NCBI GenBank assembly: GCA_046350355.1
Contig: JAXMAN010000002.1
Location: 868,001 to 932,000 of the forward strand
Reading direction: 5' to 3'
DNA from: UBA966 sp046350355
GTDB lineage: Bacteria; Planctomycetota; Phycisphaerae; Phycisphaerales; SM1A02
DNA: 64,000 nucleotides
In this document: in pieces, positions 25,972 through 34,640 of the stretch
Numbering within the stretch: the stretch's first letter is position 1
How the letters are laid out: each line of letters begins with the position of its first letter
Notes under the pieces: generated by a model
The model's database searches: none
What the model was told of the DNA's origin: nothing
Seen by the model: only the letters and a program-made list of their open reading frames with translations
Position numbers and translations under genes: made by a program

Positions 25972-27345
25972 ATGTTCAAGCGTGTCCTGATCGCCAACCG
26001 CGGCGAGATCGCGCTGCGCGTCATCCGCGCCTGCCGCGAGCTGGGCATCGAGACCGTCTGCGTCTACTCCTCCGCCGACCGCGGAGGTCCGTGGCTCGAG
26101 CAGGCCACGCAGGCGATCTGCATCGGCCCGGGTCCCTCGAAGGACTCGTACCTCAAGATCGACCGCATCATCGCGGCCGCCGAGGTGAGCCACGCCGACG
26201 CGATCCATCCCGGCTACGGCTTCCTCAGCGAGAACGCGCACTTCGCGGAGGTCTGCCGCGCCTCGGGCTTCGAGTTCATCGGCCCCAGCCCCGAGGCGAT
26301 GCACGCGCTCGGCGACAAGGTGAACTGCAAGCGCCTCGCGCGCAAGACCGGCACGCCGGTCTTCCCGGGCACCGAGGACGCGATCGAGGACATCGACGAG
26401 GCCGCGCAGGTCGCCGCCGAGATCGGCTACCCCGTGATCATCAAGGCGCGCGCCGGCGGCGGCGGGCGCGGCATGCGCATCGCGCGCGACGAGGCGCAGC
26501 TTCGCTCGGGCATCGAGTCCGCGCGCCAGGAGGCGCTCGCGGCCTTCGGCGACGGCGGCGTCTACGTCGAGAAGTTCCTCGAGCACGCGCGCCACTTCGA
26601 GGTGCAGACGATGGGCGACAAGCACGGCCACGCCGTGCACCTCTACGAGCGCGACTGCTCCAGCCAGCGGCGCCACCAGAAGCTGGTGGAGGAGGCGCCC
26701 GCCCCCGGCGTCGACCCGAAGAAGCGCGACAAGGTCTGCGAGAGCGCCGCGCAGCTCATCAAGGAGGCGAAGTACGCCGGCGCCGCGACGGTGGAGTTCC
26801 TGATGGACCGCCACCAGAACTTCTACATGCTCGAGGTGAACACCCGCGTGCAGGTCGAGCACCCGGTCACCGAGCTCATCACCGGCGTCGACATCGTCAA
26901 GACCGGCATCCGCGTCGCCGCGGGGGAGCCGCTGCCCTTCGCGCAGAAGGACATCCGGATCCACGGCCACGCGATCGAGGTCCGCATCAACGCCGAGGAT
27001 CCCGACCGTGGCTTCATGCCGCAGGCGGGCCTCATCGAGACCTACTCCGCGCCCGGCGGCCCCGGCGTGCGCATCGACAGCCACGCGCGCGCGGGCTACC
27101 GCATCCCGCCCAACTACGACTCGATGATCGGCAAGCTCATCGTGCACGCCCCGGACCGCGCGACCTGCATCGAGCGCCTCAAGGGCGCGCTGCGCGAGTA
27201 CCGCATCGGGCCGATGAAGACCACGATCCCGCTGCACCTGCGCATCCTGGACCTGCCCGACTTCCGCGACGCCACCCACGACATCCACTTCGTGGAGCGC
27301 TGGCTGAAGACGCAGGACCCGGCCCGCGTGCAGGTGAAGGCGTAG
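25972..27345 (+). CDS. accC: biotin carboxylase subunit of acetyl-CoA carboxylase
   Basis: A 457-residue ATP-grasp enzyme (EC 6.3.4.14) that carboxylates the biotin on AccB. Motifs: FKRVLIANRGEIALRVIRACRELGI at the start, IHPGYGFLSENA, the glycine-rich KARAGGGGRGMRI ATP loop, FLEVNTR-type FYMLEVNTRVQVEHPVTE, and the C-terminal RIDSHARAGYRIPPNYDSMIGKL. GGAG lies about 10 nt before the ATG. Confidence 0.96.
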   Translation: MFKRVLIANRGEIALRVIRACRELGIETVCVYSSADRGGPWLEQATQAICIGPGPSKDSYLKIDRIIAAAEVSHADAIHPGYGFLSENAHFAEVCRASGFEFIGPSPEAMHALGDKVNCKRLARKTGTPVFPGTEDAIEDIDEAAQVAAEIGYPVIIKARAGGGGRGMRIARDEAQLRSGIESARQEALAAFGDGGVYVEKFLEHARHFEVQTMGDKHGHAVHLYERDCSSQRRHQKLVEEAPAPGVDPKKRDKVCESAAQLIKEAKYAGAATVEFLMDRHQNFYMLEVNTRVQVEHPVTELITGVDIVKTGIRVAAGEPLPFAQKDIRIHGHAIEVRINAEDPDRGFMPQAGLIETYSAPGGPGVRIDSHARAGYRIPPNYDSMIGKLIVHAPDRATCIERLKGALREYRIGPMKTTIPLHLRILDLPDFRDATHDIHFVERWLKTQDPARVQVKA

Positions 27346-27352
27346 ACGAGGC

Positions 27353-27580
27353 TCAGTCCTGCGCGCCGCGGCGCGCGGGCAGCAGGCTCGTGCCCAGGAT
27401 CGCCGCGCCCAGGATCGCCATGATCGCGTAGCCCCAGACGGGCGAGATGCCCTGCAGGCCGCGGTCCGGCTCGGGGGCGGGGTTCACCTCCTGCGCGGCG
27501 GCGGCGGAGGCCAGCGCGGCCGCCCCCAGCAGGGCGATGGCATGGACGCGGCGGAGGAACGGGACTCGGGTGGTCGGCAT
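27353..27580 (-). CDS. small secreted or membrane protein, last gene of the PilT/GspE-like operon
   Basis: A 75-residue protein: a signal-like N-terminus (RRVHAIALLGAAALASAAAAQEVNP), a short Pro/Glu-rich linker and a second hydrophobic helix (VWGYAIMAILGAAILGTSLLPA) with a basic end. It starts 26 bp after the CvpA-like gene stops. No family recognised. After signal removal it would be anchored in the membrane by the second helix. Confidence 0.7.
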   Translation of the reverse strand: MPTTRVPFLRRVHAIALLGAAALASAAAAQEVNPAPEPDRGLQGISPVWGYAIMAILGAAILGTSLLPARRGAQD

Positions 27581-27606
27581 GGGGTGCTCCGTGGGCAGGC
27601 GTCGCG

Positions 27607-29259
27607 TCACTGCAGCTTCGGGACGACGAGGGAAAGGGTGTTCACGACGCGGTCCTCGCCCGGGGTGCACAGCGCGAGGCCCGTGAGCTTCACGCCGGGG
27701 GGGACGCGGAAGTACAGGGCGAGCTGCTTGGCGGTGCCCAGCGGCTGGATCGGGATGTCCTTGAGCGTGAGCGGACGTCCGCCCATGCTGCGCACCAGCA
27801 CGAACTGCCCGTCGTCCTCGACCAGTCCGATCGCGTAGTACCTCGCGCCCTTCTCGTCGAGCAGCGCGACCTTCGCGTCCTGCACCGTGCCCGCGTAGGG
27901 ATTGATGTCGGGGAAGATGCGGACGCCGTCCTGCGCCGCGTGCGCATCGAGCCGCAGCAGGCGCTGGTCCTCGCCGGAGAGGAAGCCGCGCACGCGCAGC
28001 TCGCTCGCGACGTTGCGGTCGCCGCCCTTCGGGAAGCGCTGCTCGCCGCCGATGATGTAGTTGTTCGCGTCCAGCTTCAGGTCGCCCTGGTCGTTCGAGC
28101 TGATCGTGACGCCCTTGATCGAGTAGCGGGACTCGGGGAAGTCGACGAGGGAGTCGATGTTGGTCGTGCCCTCGTCCATCTTCACGTTGGACTTGCCCGA
28201 GGCGAGCGAGGTGATGTCCGCCGCCGAGCCTCCGGCCTTGATCGGGAAGCGCACGCCCTTGATCTCGACGTAGCGCGGATTCTGGTTGCGCAGGTCCGCC
28301 TTCGCGAAGAGGAGGGTGAAGGTCGCATCGCCCTGGCCCGCGACGGAGGTCGCGTAGTTGCTGGGGGAGTTGAAGAAGTACAGCGAGGGCGTGCCCTCGC
28401 GCGAGGCCTGCGCCCACGCCATCGGCCGGGCGACCGCCGCGGTCGCGCCGCGTCCATCGCCCAGCAGGCGCGCCTGCGACGCGGAGAGGACGAACTGCTG
28501 GCCGTTGCCGTCGTACGCCTCCTGGCCGACCTTGAAGGTGACCGCGTAGGCGGGCTCGGGGCGCGCGCCCTGCGCGAGCGAGAGCGGCGCGGAGGGGAGT
28601 TCCAAGAGCGAGAGGCCGCTCACAGTCGACGGCGCGAGCGAGACGCGCGAGAGGCCCTCGCCCTCGCTGTCGCGGTAGAGCGAGGCCGCGCTCTTGGTGA
28701 GCTCGGGCTGGTGCGTGCCGAAGGTGCCGCCGCCGAACCAGGGGCTGAAGGCGCCCCAGGAGAGGTAGGCGAAGCTGCGCTCGGTGATGCCGATGAGGTG
28801 CAGGATCGGGGCCCGGTCGGAGCCGATCGTGGGCGCCTTGGGCTCGTCGCTGCGGCGCGTCCAGCCGCTGAAGTCGCCGATGGTGACCGAGGACTGGATG
28901 AAGCCCGCGCCGATGGCGAAGATGCCCATCGTGAGCGCGCCCGACGCCAGGCCGAAGCCCGCGCCGACGGTCACGTCCGCGGCGCGCGGGAAGGCGAGCT
29001 TCGCGCGGATCATGCGGTCGGTGGCCATGCGGAAGACCAGCAGCAGCACCAGGAAGAGCGTGAGCAGCGTCGTGCCCATCGCGTAGTTGCCGAAGCCGGT
29101 GGGCAGCAGCAGGTAGGCGAGCGGCTCCCAGAGCGCGAAGGCGACGATGCCCGCGAAGATCACGCAGAGCAGGTGCATGAAGGCGCTGAACGCGCCGGCG
29201 TCCGCCCACCAGTAGGTGATGAGGAGCACGCCGGCGAAGATGACGAGCGAGAGAATCAT
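27607..29259 (-). CDS. CvpA-like membrane protein with large exported domain
   Basis: A 550-residue protein. The first ~125 residues hold four hydrophobic helices arranged like the CvpA family (ILSLVIFAGVLLITYWWADAGAFSAFMHL..., then VTVGAGFGLASGALTMGIFAIGAGF). The remaining ~420 residues are soluble, rich in beta-strand patterns, and would face the periplasm (for example YYAIGLVEDDGQFVLVRSMGG and LALYFRVPPGVKLTGLALC near the end). CvpA proteins of this size are not the norm, so this is a fusion or an extended form. Third gene of the operon led by pilT; 13 bp separate it from the GspE-like gene. Confidence 0.75.
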   Translation of the reverse strand: MILSLVIFAGVLLITYWWADAGAFSAFMHLLCVIFAGIVAFALWEPLAYLLLPTGFGNYAMGTTLLTLFLVLLLVFRMATDRMIRAKLAFPRAADVTVGAGFGLASGALTMGIFAIGAGFIQSSVTIGDFSGWTRRSDEPKAPTIGSDRAPILHLIGITERSFAYLSWGAFSPWFGGGTFGTHQPELTKSAASLYRDSEGEGLSRVSLAPSTVSGLSLLELPSAPLSLAQGARPEPAYAVTFKVGQEAYDGNGQQFVLSASQARLLGDGRGATAAVARPMAWAQASREGTPSLYFFNSPSNYATSVAGQGDATFTLLFAKADLRNQNPRYVEIKGVRFPIKAGGSAADITSLASGKSNVKMDEGTTNIDSLVDFPESRYSIKGVTISSNDQGDLKLDANNYIIGGEQRFPKGGDRNVASELRVRGFLSGEDQRLLRLDAHAAQDGVRIFPDINPYAGTVQDAKVALLDEKGARYYAIGLVEDDGQFVLVRSMGGRPLTLKDIPIQPLGTAKQLALYFRVPPGVKLTGLALCTPGEDRVVNTLSLVVPKLQ

Positions 29260-29272
29260 GTGGGGCGGGTCC

Positions 29273-31015
29273 TTACTTCTTCGTCTGGGGTGCGGCGGCG
29301 GCGGGCGGGGCCGAGGGTGCGGCGGGCGGGGCGCCAGTGGCGCCGGCCGCGGCGGGCGCGGCGCCCGGGGCCGCGAAGACGCGGCGGACCTCGTCGAAGC
29401 TCGTCTCGCCGATGCGGACCTTCGCGAGCGCGGCGTCCTGCAGCGAGAGGCTCTTGCTGGCGCGGCGCGCCTGGAGGTACGCGCCCTTCACGTCGCCGGA
29501 GGCGAGCAGCGTGCGCGACTCGTCGTCCATCGGCAGCACCTCGAAGGCGCCGGTGACGCCCAGGTAGCCGGTGCCGCGGCAGGTCGGGCAGTCGACCGGC
29601 TGCTCCTTCACGAGCACCTTGCCGCTGGGACGGAAGACCTGGACCTGCTTGCCGGCGGGGATCGCCAGCAGCTTCGCCTCGGCCGGGGTCGGCGCGGCGG
29701 CGACGCGGCAGGTGGGGCAGAGCTTGCGCAGCAGGCGGCACGCGAGCACCATCTTCAGCGCCTGCGAGGCGTTGTTCGGATCGCCGCCGCTCTTCATCCA
29801 GAGCTGCAGCAGCTCGGGGACGCTGTCGGTCGGCGCGCCGCAGTAGAAGACGACGCTGCGCGCGTTGGGCGCGGAGACGATCTTGCCGACGCCCGCCTCG
29901 GCGAGGTCGGAGGCGAAGACGACGTCGGGTCCGCGGCGCACGATGGTCTGGAGCTGCGTCGCGTAGTCCGACTTGCCCGGATCGAAGTCCGAGTGCTCGA
30001 CGCCGTCGACGGTGCGCTCGGAGCGCTTCTCCAGCGTCTTGATGTTCGCGGTGTAGGCGTCGTGGCGCCCGATCAGCGCGTACGCCAGCGCGGTCAGGCC
30101 GTTGCCCGGACGCGCGCCCACCAGGACGACGCCGCCGGTCGGGTGCGCCTCCATCGTGGAGCGCAGCAGCGCCATCTGCGGCTCGAGCAGGCCCAGCTTG
30201 TCGGCCGGGATGGTGAGCTGCTTCTCGCGCTCGACGTCGATGCGGATGGACTCGCCCTGCATCGAGCCGACGCTCGTGACGGTGAGCAGCGTCTTCTCGC
30301 CGCCGCGGACCACCGCGACGGCGCCCCGCTGGAACTTGCGGCGCTCGCCCGGCTCGAGCCCGGCGAAGCCCTTGAGGGTGTCGACGACGCGCGTGGCCAG
30401 CTCGCCCGCGATCGGGTCGCGCTTGTAGCGCACCGAGTCGACGGTCTGCTGGAGCTGCGCGCCTTGCTTGGCGTGCGCGATCTCGATGCGCGAGGCGCGC
30501 GCCTCGAGCGCGGGCAGGAGGACCGCCTCGAGCGTGGCGTACGCCTCGAAGGCGGGATCCTTGCGGTCGGGGATGGGCAGCTCGGTGCGGTCGCGCTTCT
30601 GGAACTTGAGCGTGACCGAGGCTCCCGCGCTCTTGGCGCGGCGCGCGGCGGCCATGCCGGCGAAGTCGATCGCCAGGACGGCGAGCTTCTTCGCCTTGGT
30701 GCCGGCGAGCGCCTTCTCGCGGAAGCGCATGTACCAGACGCAGGGAGCGACGAGCAGGCCGACGGCGACGGGGAAGCCCGCCGTCCACCAGGGGATCAGC
30801 AGCACCGCCAGCAGGGCGGCGGCGGCGAAGCCCAGGAAGATCGAGGCCCAGCGCACCGGCTTCAGGTTGTAGTAGGCCGCGTCCTCGTGGAAGGTCACGG
30901 CGGCCAGGCGCGCGTAGAGGGTGAAGGTCGCGAGCGTGATGAGCGGCTTGGCCACGCTCATCAGGAAGACGGGCGCCGGCGTCTCGGCCAGCGTTGCGGC
31001 GAAGGTGGCGTTCAC
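29273..31015 (-). CDS. membrane-anchored GspE/PilB-like protein with degenerate ATP site
   Basis: A 580-residue protein. Three hydrophobic segments occupy ~15-42 and ~56-96. From ~115 it follows the GspE/PilB pattern to the C-terminus. The Walker A region reads ARPGNGLT (301-308), so the lysine that binds phosphate is Leu (L307). The Walker B region (PDVVFASDLAEAG, 363-375) lacks the usual VGEIRD. The four zinc-binding cysteines of secretion ATPases are kept (C433, C436, C476, C479, with CPTCRGTGYLGVTGAFEVL). It is probably inactive as an ATPase, or works by another route. Starts 2 bp after the pilT-like gene, so the two proteins are presumably made together. Confidence 0.8.
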   Translation of the reverse strand: MNATFAATLAETPAPVFLMSVAKPLITLATFTLYARLAAVTFHEDAAYYNLKPVRWASIFLGFAAAALLAVLLIPWWTAGFPVAVGLLVAPCVWYMRFREKALAGTKAKKLAVLAIDFAGMAAARRAKSAGASVTLKFQKRDRTELPIPDRKDPAFEAYATLEAVLLPALEARASRIEIAHAKQGAQLQQTVDSVRYKRDPIAGELATRVVDTLKGFAGLEPGERRKFQRGAVAVVRGGEKTLLTVTSVGSMQGESIRIDVEREKQLTIPADKLGLLEPQMALLRSTMEAHPTGGVVLVGARPGNGLTALAYALIGRHDAYTANIKTLEKRSERTVDGVEHSDFDPGKSDYATQLQTIVRRGPDVVFASDLAEAGVGKIVSAPNARSVVFYCGAPTDSVPELLQLWMKSGGDPNNASQALKMVLACRLLRKLCPTCRVAAAPTPAEAKLLAIPAGKQVQVFRPSGKVLVKEQPVDCPTCRGTGYLGVTGAFEVLPMDDESRTLLASGDVKGAYLQARRASKSLSLQDAALAKVRIGETSFDEVRRVFAAPGAAPAAAGATGAPPAAPSAPPAAAAPQTKK

Positions 31016-31017
31016 GT

Positions 31018-32190
31018 TCAGGAGGCCTTTCCGACCATGGAGGCGCCCTGCGAGATGCCCTTCAGGCGCATGCGCAGCTCCTCCGGCTTCGGGGTCGCCT
31101 GCAGGGCGACGGTCTGGTGGATGTACTCGCGCTCGACGAGGTCGACGAGCGAGCTGGTGAAGTCGATCATTCCGCCGTCGCGGCTCTTGATGATGTCCAG
31201 GAGCTCGCCCTCGCGGCCCTCGAGGATGTACTTCTGCACCGCGGGGGTGTTGATCAGGATCTCCAGCGCCGGGATGCGCGCGATGTTCTGGTGCAGCGTC
31301 GGCAGCAGCTTCTGGTAGACGATCGCGCGCAGGTTGTAGGCAAGCAGCTTGCGGATCTGCTCGCGCTCGTTCACCGGGAAGAGGTCGTAGATGCGGCCGA
31401 AGGTCTGCCAGGCGCTGGAGGCGTGGATGGTTCCGAAGACCAGGTGGCCCGTCTCGGCGGCGCGCACGGCGGCCTCGAAGGTCTCGTAGTCGCGCATCTC
31501 GCCCACCAGCGCGATGTCGGGGTTCTCGCGGACCAGGGCGCGCAGCGCGTCGTTGAAGTTGACGCAGTCGATGCCTATCTCGCGCTGGTTGATCGTCGCC
31601 TTGTCGTCCTTGAAGATGTACTCGATCGGGTCCTCGATGGTGACGATGTGCACCTTCTTGCGCTCGTTCACGTACTGCAGCATCGCCGCGATCGAGGTCG
31701 ACTTGCCCGAGCCGGTGACGCCGGCGAAGAGGATCAGCCCCTGCGCCATCATGGCGACGTCGCCCAGCGACTGCGGCAGGTAGAGGTCCTCGAACTTCTT
31801 GATGTTGCTGGTGATGAGACGGGCCGCGATCGAGGGCTTGCCGCGCGCCATGAACATGTTCACGCGGAAGCGGTTGCGGTCGTCGAAGTCGTACGCGAAG
31901 TCCATCGACCCCTTGCTGCGGAAGACGTCGAGCTGGCCGGGGTCGAGCACGTCCTTGGCCACCTGGAACATGAGGTCCGGCGTGCAGACGTCGGTCTCGA
32001 GGTCCTTCAGCACGTTGCGGTGGCGGATGCGCGGGCGCAGGTCCGACTTCACGATCAGGTCGCTGCCCCCGAACTTGATGATCGCGGCGAGCCAGCTGCT
32101 CCAGGCCTTCATGCCCTCGCCGGGCTTGGTTCCGCGCCCCTCGAGGTTGATGGGGCTCACCAGGACGTTCTTGCCGTCATGCGCTGACAC
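31018..32190 (-). CDS. pilT: PilT-like motor ATPase
   Basis: A 390-residue hexameric ATPase of the type that retracts pili. Walker A GVTGSGKS (157-164), Asp box THIEDPIEY-like VTIEDPIEYIF, Walker B PDIALVGEMRDYETFEAA and the His box FGTIHASSAWQTFGRIYDLFP are all intact. I choose GTG 32190 because GGAGG lies 8 nt upstream; an ATG 25 codons earlier (32265) is possible but its extra residues are low complexity. The ~50-residue N-terminal part is a PAS-like PilT domain variant. The gene heads an operon with a degenerate GspE-like partner and two membrane proteins; no pilin or platform (PilC) gene is in the window. Confidence 0.88.
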   Translation of the reverse strand: MSAHDGKNVLVSPINLEGRGTKPGEGMKAWSSWLAAIIKFGGSDLIVKSDLRPRIRHRNVLKDLETDVCTPDLMFQVAKDVLDPGQLDVFRSKGSMDFAYDFDDRNRFRVNMFMARGKPSIAARLITSNIKKFEDLYLPQSLGDVAMMAQGLILFAGVTGSGKSTSIAAMLQYVNERKKVHIVTIEDPIEYIFKDDKATINQREIGIDCVNFNDALRALVRENPDIALVGEMRDYETFEAAVRAAETGHLVFGTIHASSAWQTFGRIYDLFPVNEREQIRKLLAYNLRAIVYQKLLPTLHQNIARIPALEILINTPAVQKYILEGREGELLDIIKSRDGGMIDFTSSLVDLVEREYIHQTVALQATPKPEELRMRLKGISQGASMVGKAS

Positions 32191-32380
32191 GCGTAGGACC
32201 TCCGCAGCAGGGTCCCCGGCGGTTCCGTCGCGCGGGGCCGCTGGCCGCGCGCCACGCTGGCGCACCGGCCGAGGCCCCGGCGCGCCCGCGGGGCGTCCGT
32301 CGGCCTCGGTGATCGGCCCCGCCGGCCCGGACCGGGGAGAGGCGGGTCAGCGTATCACGAACCTCCGGTTCCGGCACCTC

Positions 32381-32409
32381 TTGGTCGGGGAATCCGGCGC
32401 CGCTAGACT
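32381..32409 (+). promoter_or_regulatory. guaB promoter
   Basis: TTGGTC (32381-32386), 17-bp spacer, TAGACT (32404-32409), then 6 nt to the guaB ATG. The spacing is canonical for a housekeeping sigma factor, and the transcript would start at the A of the start codon. Confidence 0.65.
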
Positions 32410-32415
32410 CCCGAA

Positions 32416-33897
32416 ATGGAGCACAAGATTGTCCAAGAGGGCATCACCTTCGACGATGTCCTCCTCGTTCCGCGATACAGCGAGATCACTCCGGGCGCCG
32501 CGGACACCAGCACGCAGCTGACCCGCCGGATCAGCCTCAACATCCCGCTGATCTCGGCGCCGATGGACACCGTCACCGAGGCGAGCCTGGCGATCGCGCT
32601 CGCGCAGGAGGGCGGCCTGGGGGTCATCCACAAGAACATGCCCGCCGACCGGCAGGCGCGCGAAGTGCAGAAGGTCAAGCGCACCGAGAACGGCGTGATC
32701 ACCGATCCCGTCGTGCTCTCGCCCGCCGACAGCGTCATGCGCGCCGCGCAGCTCATGGCCGAGCACGGCGTGAGCGGCTTCCCGGTGACCGAGGACGGCA
32801 CGCGCCGCACGCGCGTCGTGGGCATCCTCACGCGGCGCGACACGCGCTTCGTCGACCGCGCGGAGCAGACGCGGGTCGAGGAGGTCATGACCAAGGACTC
32901 GCTCGTGACCGCGCCGCCGGAGACGACGCCGCAGCAGGCCGAGGCGATCCTCAACCGCGGACGCGTCGAGAAGCTGCTGCTGGTGCACCCCGACGGGCGC
33001 CTGGCGGGCCTGATCACGATGCGCGACATCGACAACTTCACCAAGCATCCGCAGGGCTGCCGCGACGCGCGCGGCCGCCTGCGCGTGGGCGCGGCGGTGG
33101 GGGTGATGCAGCTCGAGCGCGTGGAGAAGCTGGTCGCGGCGGAGGTCGACGTGATCGTCGTCGACACCGCGCACGGCCACAGCCTCAACGTGATGCGCAC
33201 CGTCCAGGAGATCAAGAAGCGCTTCCCCATCGAGGTGATCGCGGGCAACATCGCCACCGCGGAGGCGGCGCGCGCGCTCATCGACGCGGGCGCCGACGCG
33301 GTGAAGGCGGGCATCGGCCCCGGCTCCATCTGCACGACGCGCGTCGTCACCGGCGTGGGCGTGCCGCAGATCACGGCGATCATGAACGCGGTCGAGGGCT
33401 CGGCGGGGCGCGTGCCCGTCATCGCCGACGGCGGCATCCGACTCTCGGGCGACATCGCCAAGGCGATCGCCGCGGGAGCCTCGTGCGTGATGCTTGGCAG
33501 TCTCTTCGCGGGCCTCGACGAGAGCCCGGGCGAGTTGGTCATCCACCGCGGCCGCCGCTTCAAGACCTACCGCGGCATGGGCAGCGAGGGGGCGATGGCG
33601 CGCGGATCGAGCGACCGCTACGGCCAGGCGAGCATCGAGGATGTCCGCAAGTACGTCCCCGAGGGCGTCGAGGGACGCGTCCCGTTCCGCGGCCCGCTCA
33701 GCGACTTCGTCTACCAGATGGTCGGCGGGCTGCGCGCCTCGATGGGCTACTGCGGCTGCACGACGCTCGAGGAGTTCCGGCGCGAGACGCGCTTCGTGAA
33801 GGTCAGCGGCGCGACGGTGGTGGAGAACCACCCGCACGACATCCAGATCACCAAGGAGAGCCCCAACTACACGGTCGCCGCCATCGGCGCCGAGTAA
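32416..33897 (+). CDS. guaB: inosine-5'-monophosphate dehydrogenase
   Basis: NAD-dependent oxidation of IMP to XMP (EC 1.1.1.205), the committed step to GTP. The 493-residue protein has the barrel core (FDDVLLVPRYSEITP, PLISAPMDTVTE), two CBS domains at ~95-205, the active-site loop GPGSICTTR with the catalytic Cys, and the flap/end region KTYRGMGSEGAM...VEGRVPFRG. Full length. Predicted leaderless. Followed after 3 bp by a strong palindromic terminator. Confidence 0.96.
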   Translation: MEHKIVQEGITFDDVLLVPRYSEITPGAADTSTQLTRRISLNIPLISAPMDTVTEASLAIALAQEGGLGVIHKNMPADRQAREVQKVKRTENGVITDPVVLSPADSVMRAAQLMAEHGVSGFPVTEDGTRRTRVVGILTRRDTRFVDRAEQTRVEEVMTKDSLVTAPPETTPQQAEAILNRGRVEKLLLVHPDGRLAGLITMRDIDNFTKHPQGCRDARGRLRVGAAVGVMQLERVEKLVAAEVDVIVVDTAHGHSLNVMRTVQEIKKRFPIEVIAGNIATAEAARALIDAGADAVKAGIGPGSICTTRVVTGVGVPQITAIMNAVEGSAGRVPVIADGGIRLSGDIAKAIAAGASCVMLGSLFAGLDESPGELVIHRGRRFKTYRGMGSEGAMARGSSDRYGQASIEDVRKYVPEGVEGRVPFRGPLSDFVYQMVGGLRASMGYCGCTTLEEFRRETRFVKVSGATVVENHPHDIQITKESPNYTVAAIGAE

Positions 33898-33900
33898 AAC

Positions 33901-33927
33901 ATGCCGGGCATGCCCGGCATCATTTTC
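33901..33927 (+). terminator. intrinsic terminator after guaB
   Basis: ATGCCGGGCATGCCCGGCAT (33901-33920) is a perfect 20-bp palindrome followed by CATTTTCC. Confidence 0.7.
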
Positions 33928-33937
33928 CGGGGCACCG

Positions 33938-34023
33938 GCCGGTGTGGCGAAACTGGCAGACGCAGCGGACTCAAAATCCGCCGGGCCTGAAAACCCGTGC
34001 AGGTTCGATTCCTGTCACCGGCA
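33938..34023 (+). tRNA. tRNA-Leu, anticodon CAA
   Basis: An 86-nt class II tRNA: acceptor GCCGGTG/CACCGGC, D-arm with GGCAGAC, anticodon stem GCGGA/TCCGC with loop CTCAAAA (anticodon CAA, reading TTG), a long variable arm (CGGGCctgaaaACCCG), T-arm with GGTTCGATTCC and discriminator A. CCA is not encoded. Confidence 0.95.
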
Positions 34024-34121
34024 TTGCAGCGGGGGAGCGGCCCCGGACCGGGGGCGGGGCGCCGGTCCGGGAACCTCCGGCGGGCTGGCCCCCGGCGCTG
34101 GCGGGGCGTCCCGGACTTCGC

Positions 34122-34127
34122 TACACT
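34122..34127 (+). promoter_or_regulatory. -10 box of rplU
   Basis: TACACT; transcription would start near 34134, giving a ~59-nt leader with an AGGAG ribosome-binding site at 34182-34186 before the GTG start. The stretch between the tRNA-Leu and this box (34024-34121) is a G/C-rich region with a CCCGGACC / GGTCCGGG inverted repeat that may end the tRNA transcript. Confidence 0.5.
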
Positions 34128-34192
34128 CCCCGATTCCCCGCTCGGAGCCCCGGGCGGTTCAACGACGACGCAGCAGCAATCAGGAGCGCACC

Positions 34193-34516
34193 GTGTACGC
34201 CATCTTCGAGGACAGCGGAACCCAGATCAAGGTCAACGTCGGCGACATCGTCGACCTCGACGCGCGCCCGGTGGAGCCCGGCACGAAGCAGATCAGCTTC
34301 GACAAGGTGCTCGCCGTGGGCACCGGCGACGGCACTCCGGCGAAGCTCGGCATGCCCTACCTCGCCGGCGCGACGGTGAGCTGCGAGGTCATGGGCGAGG
34401 CCCGCGGCGACAAGCTGCGCATCGGCAAGTACAAGCGCCGCAAGGGCTATCGTCGCCAGGCCGGTCACCGCCAGGAGTACCTGCGCGTGAAGGTCACGGC
34501 GATCAAGGCCGCCTGA
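34193..34516 (+). CDS. rplU: 50S ribosomal protein L21
   Basis: A 107-residue ribosomal protein starting with GTG (MYAIFEDSGTQIKVNVGDIVDLD), with the conserved KILAVG-like VLAVGTGDGTPAKLGMPYLAGATV and the basic C-terminus KYKRRKGYRRQAGHRQEYLRVKVTAI. In most bacteria rpmA (L27) follows immediately; here a strong terminator follows instead and no L27 gene is nearby. Confidence 0.95.
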   Translation: MYAIFEDSGTQIKVNVGDIVDLDARPVEPGTKQISFDKVLAVGTGDGTPAKLGMPYLAGATVSCEVMGEARGDKLRIGKYKRRKGYRRQAGHRQEYLRVKVTAIKAA

Positions 34517-34553
34517 GCCACGCGCGCCGATCGCGCGCTCCAACGACAACCAC

Positions 34554-34594
34554 CGCGGTCCGCTCCAGACAGGGAGCGGACCGCGTGCTTTTTC
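34554..34594 (+). terminator. intrinsic terminator after rplU
   Basis: A 13-bp perfect stem (CGCGGTCCGCTCC at 34554-34566, GGAGCGGACCGCG at 34573-34585) with a 6-nt loop, followed by TGCTTTTTC. Confidence 0.85.
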
Positions 34595-34627
34595 GCCGGT
34601 TTCGCGTGGTGCGTGCGCCCGCGCGCG

Positions 34628-34633
34628 TACGAT
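34628..34633 (+). promoter_or_regulatory. -10 box of the RNase P RNA gene
   Basis: TACGAT, 7 nt before the predicted 5' end of the RNA at about 34641. Confidence 0.5.
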
Positions 34634-34640
34634 CGCGCAC

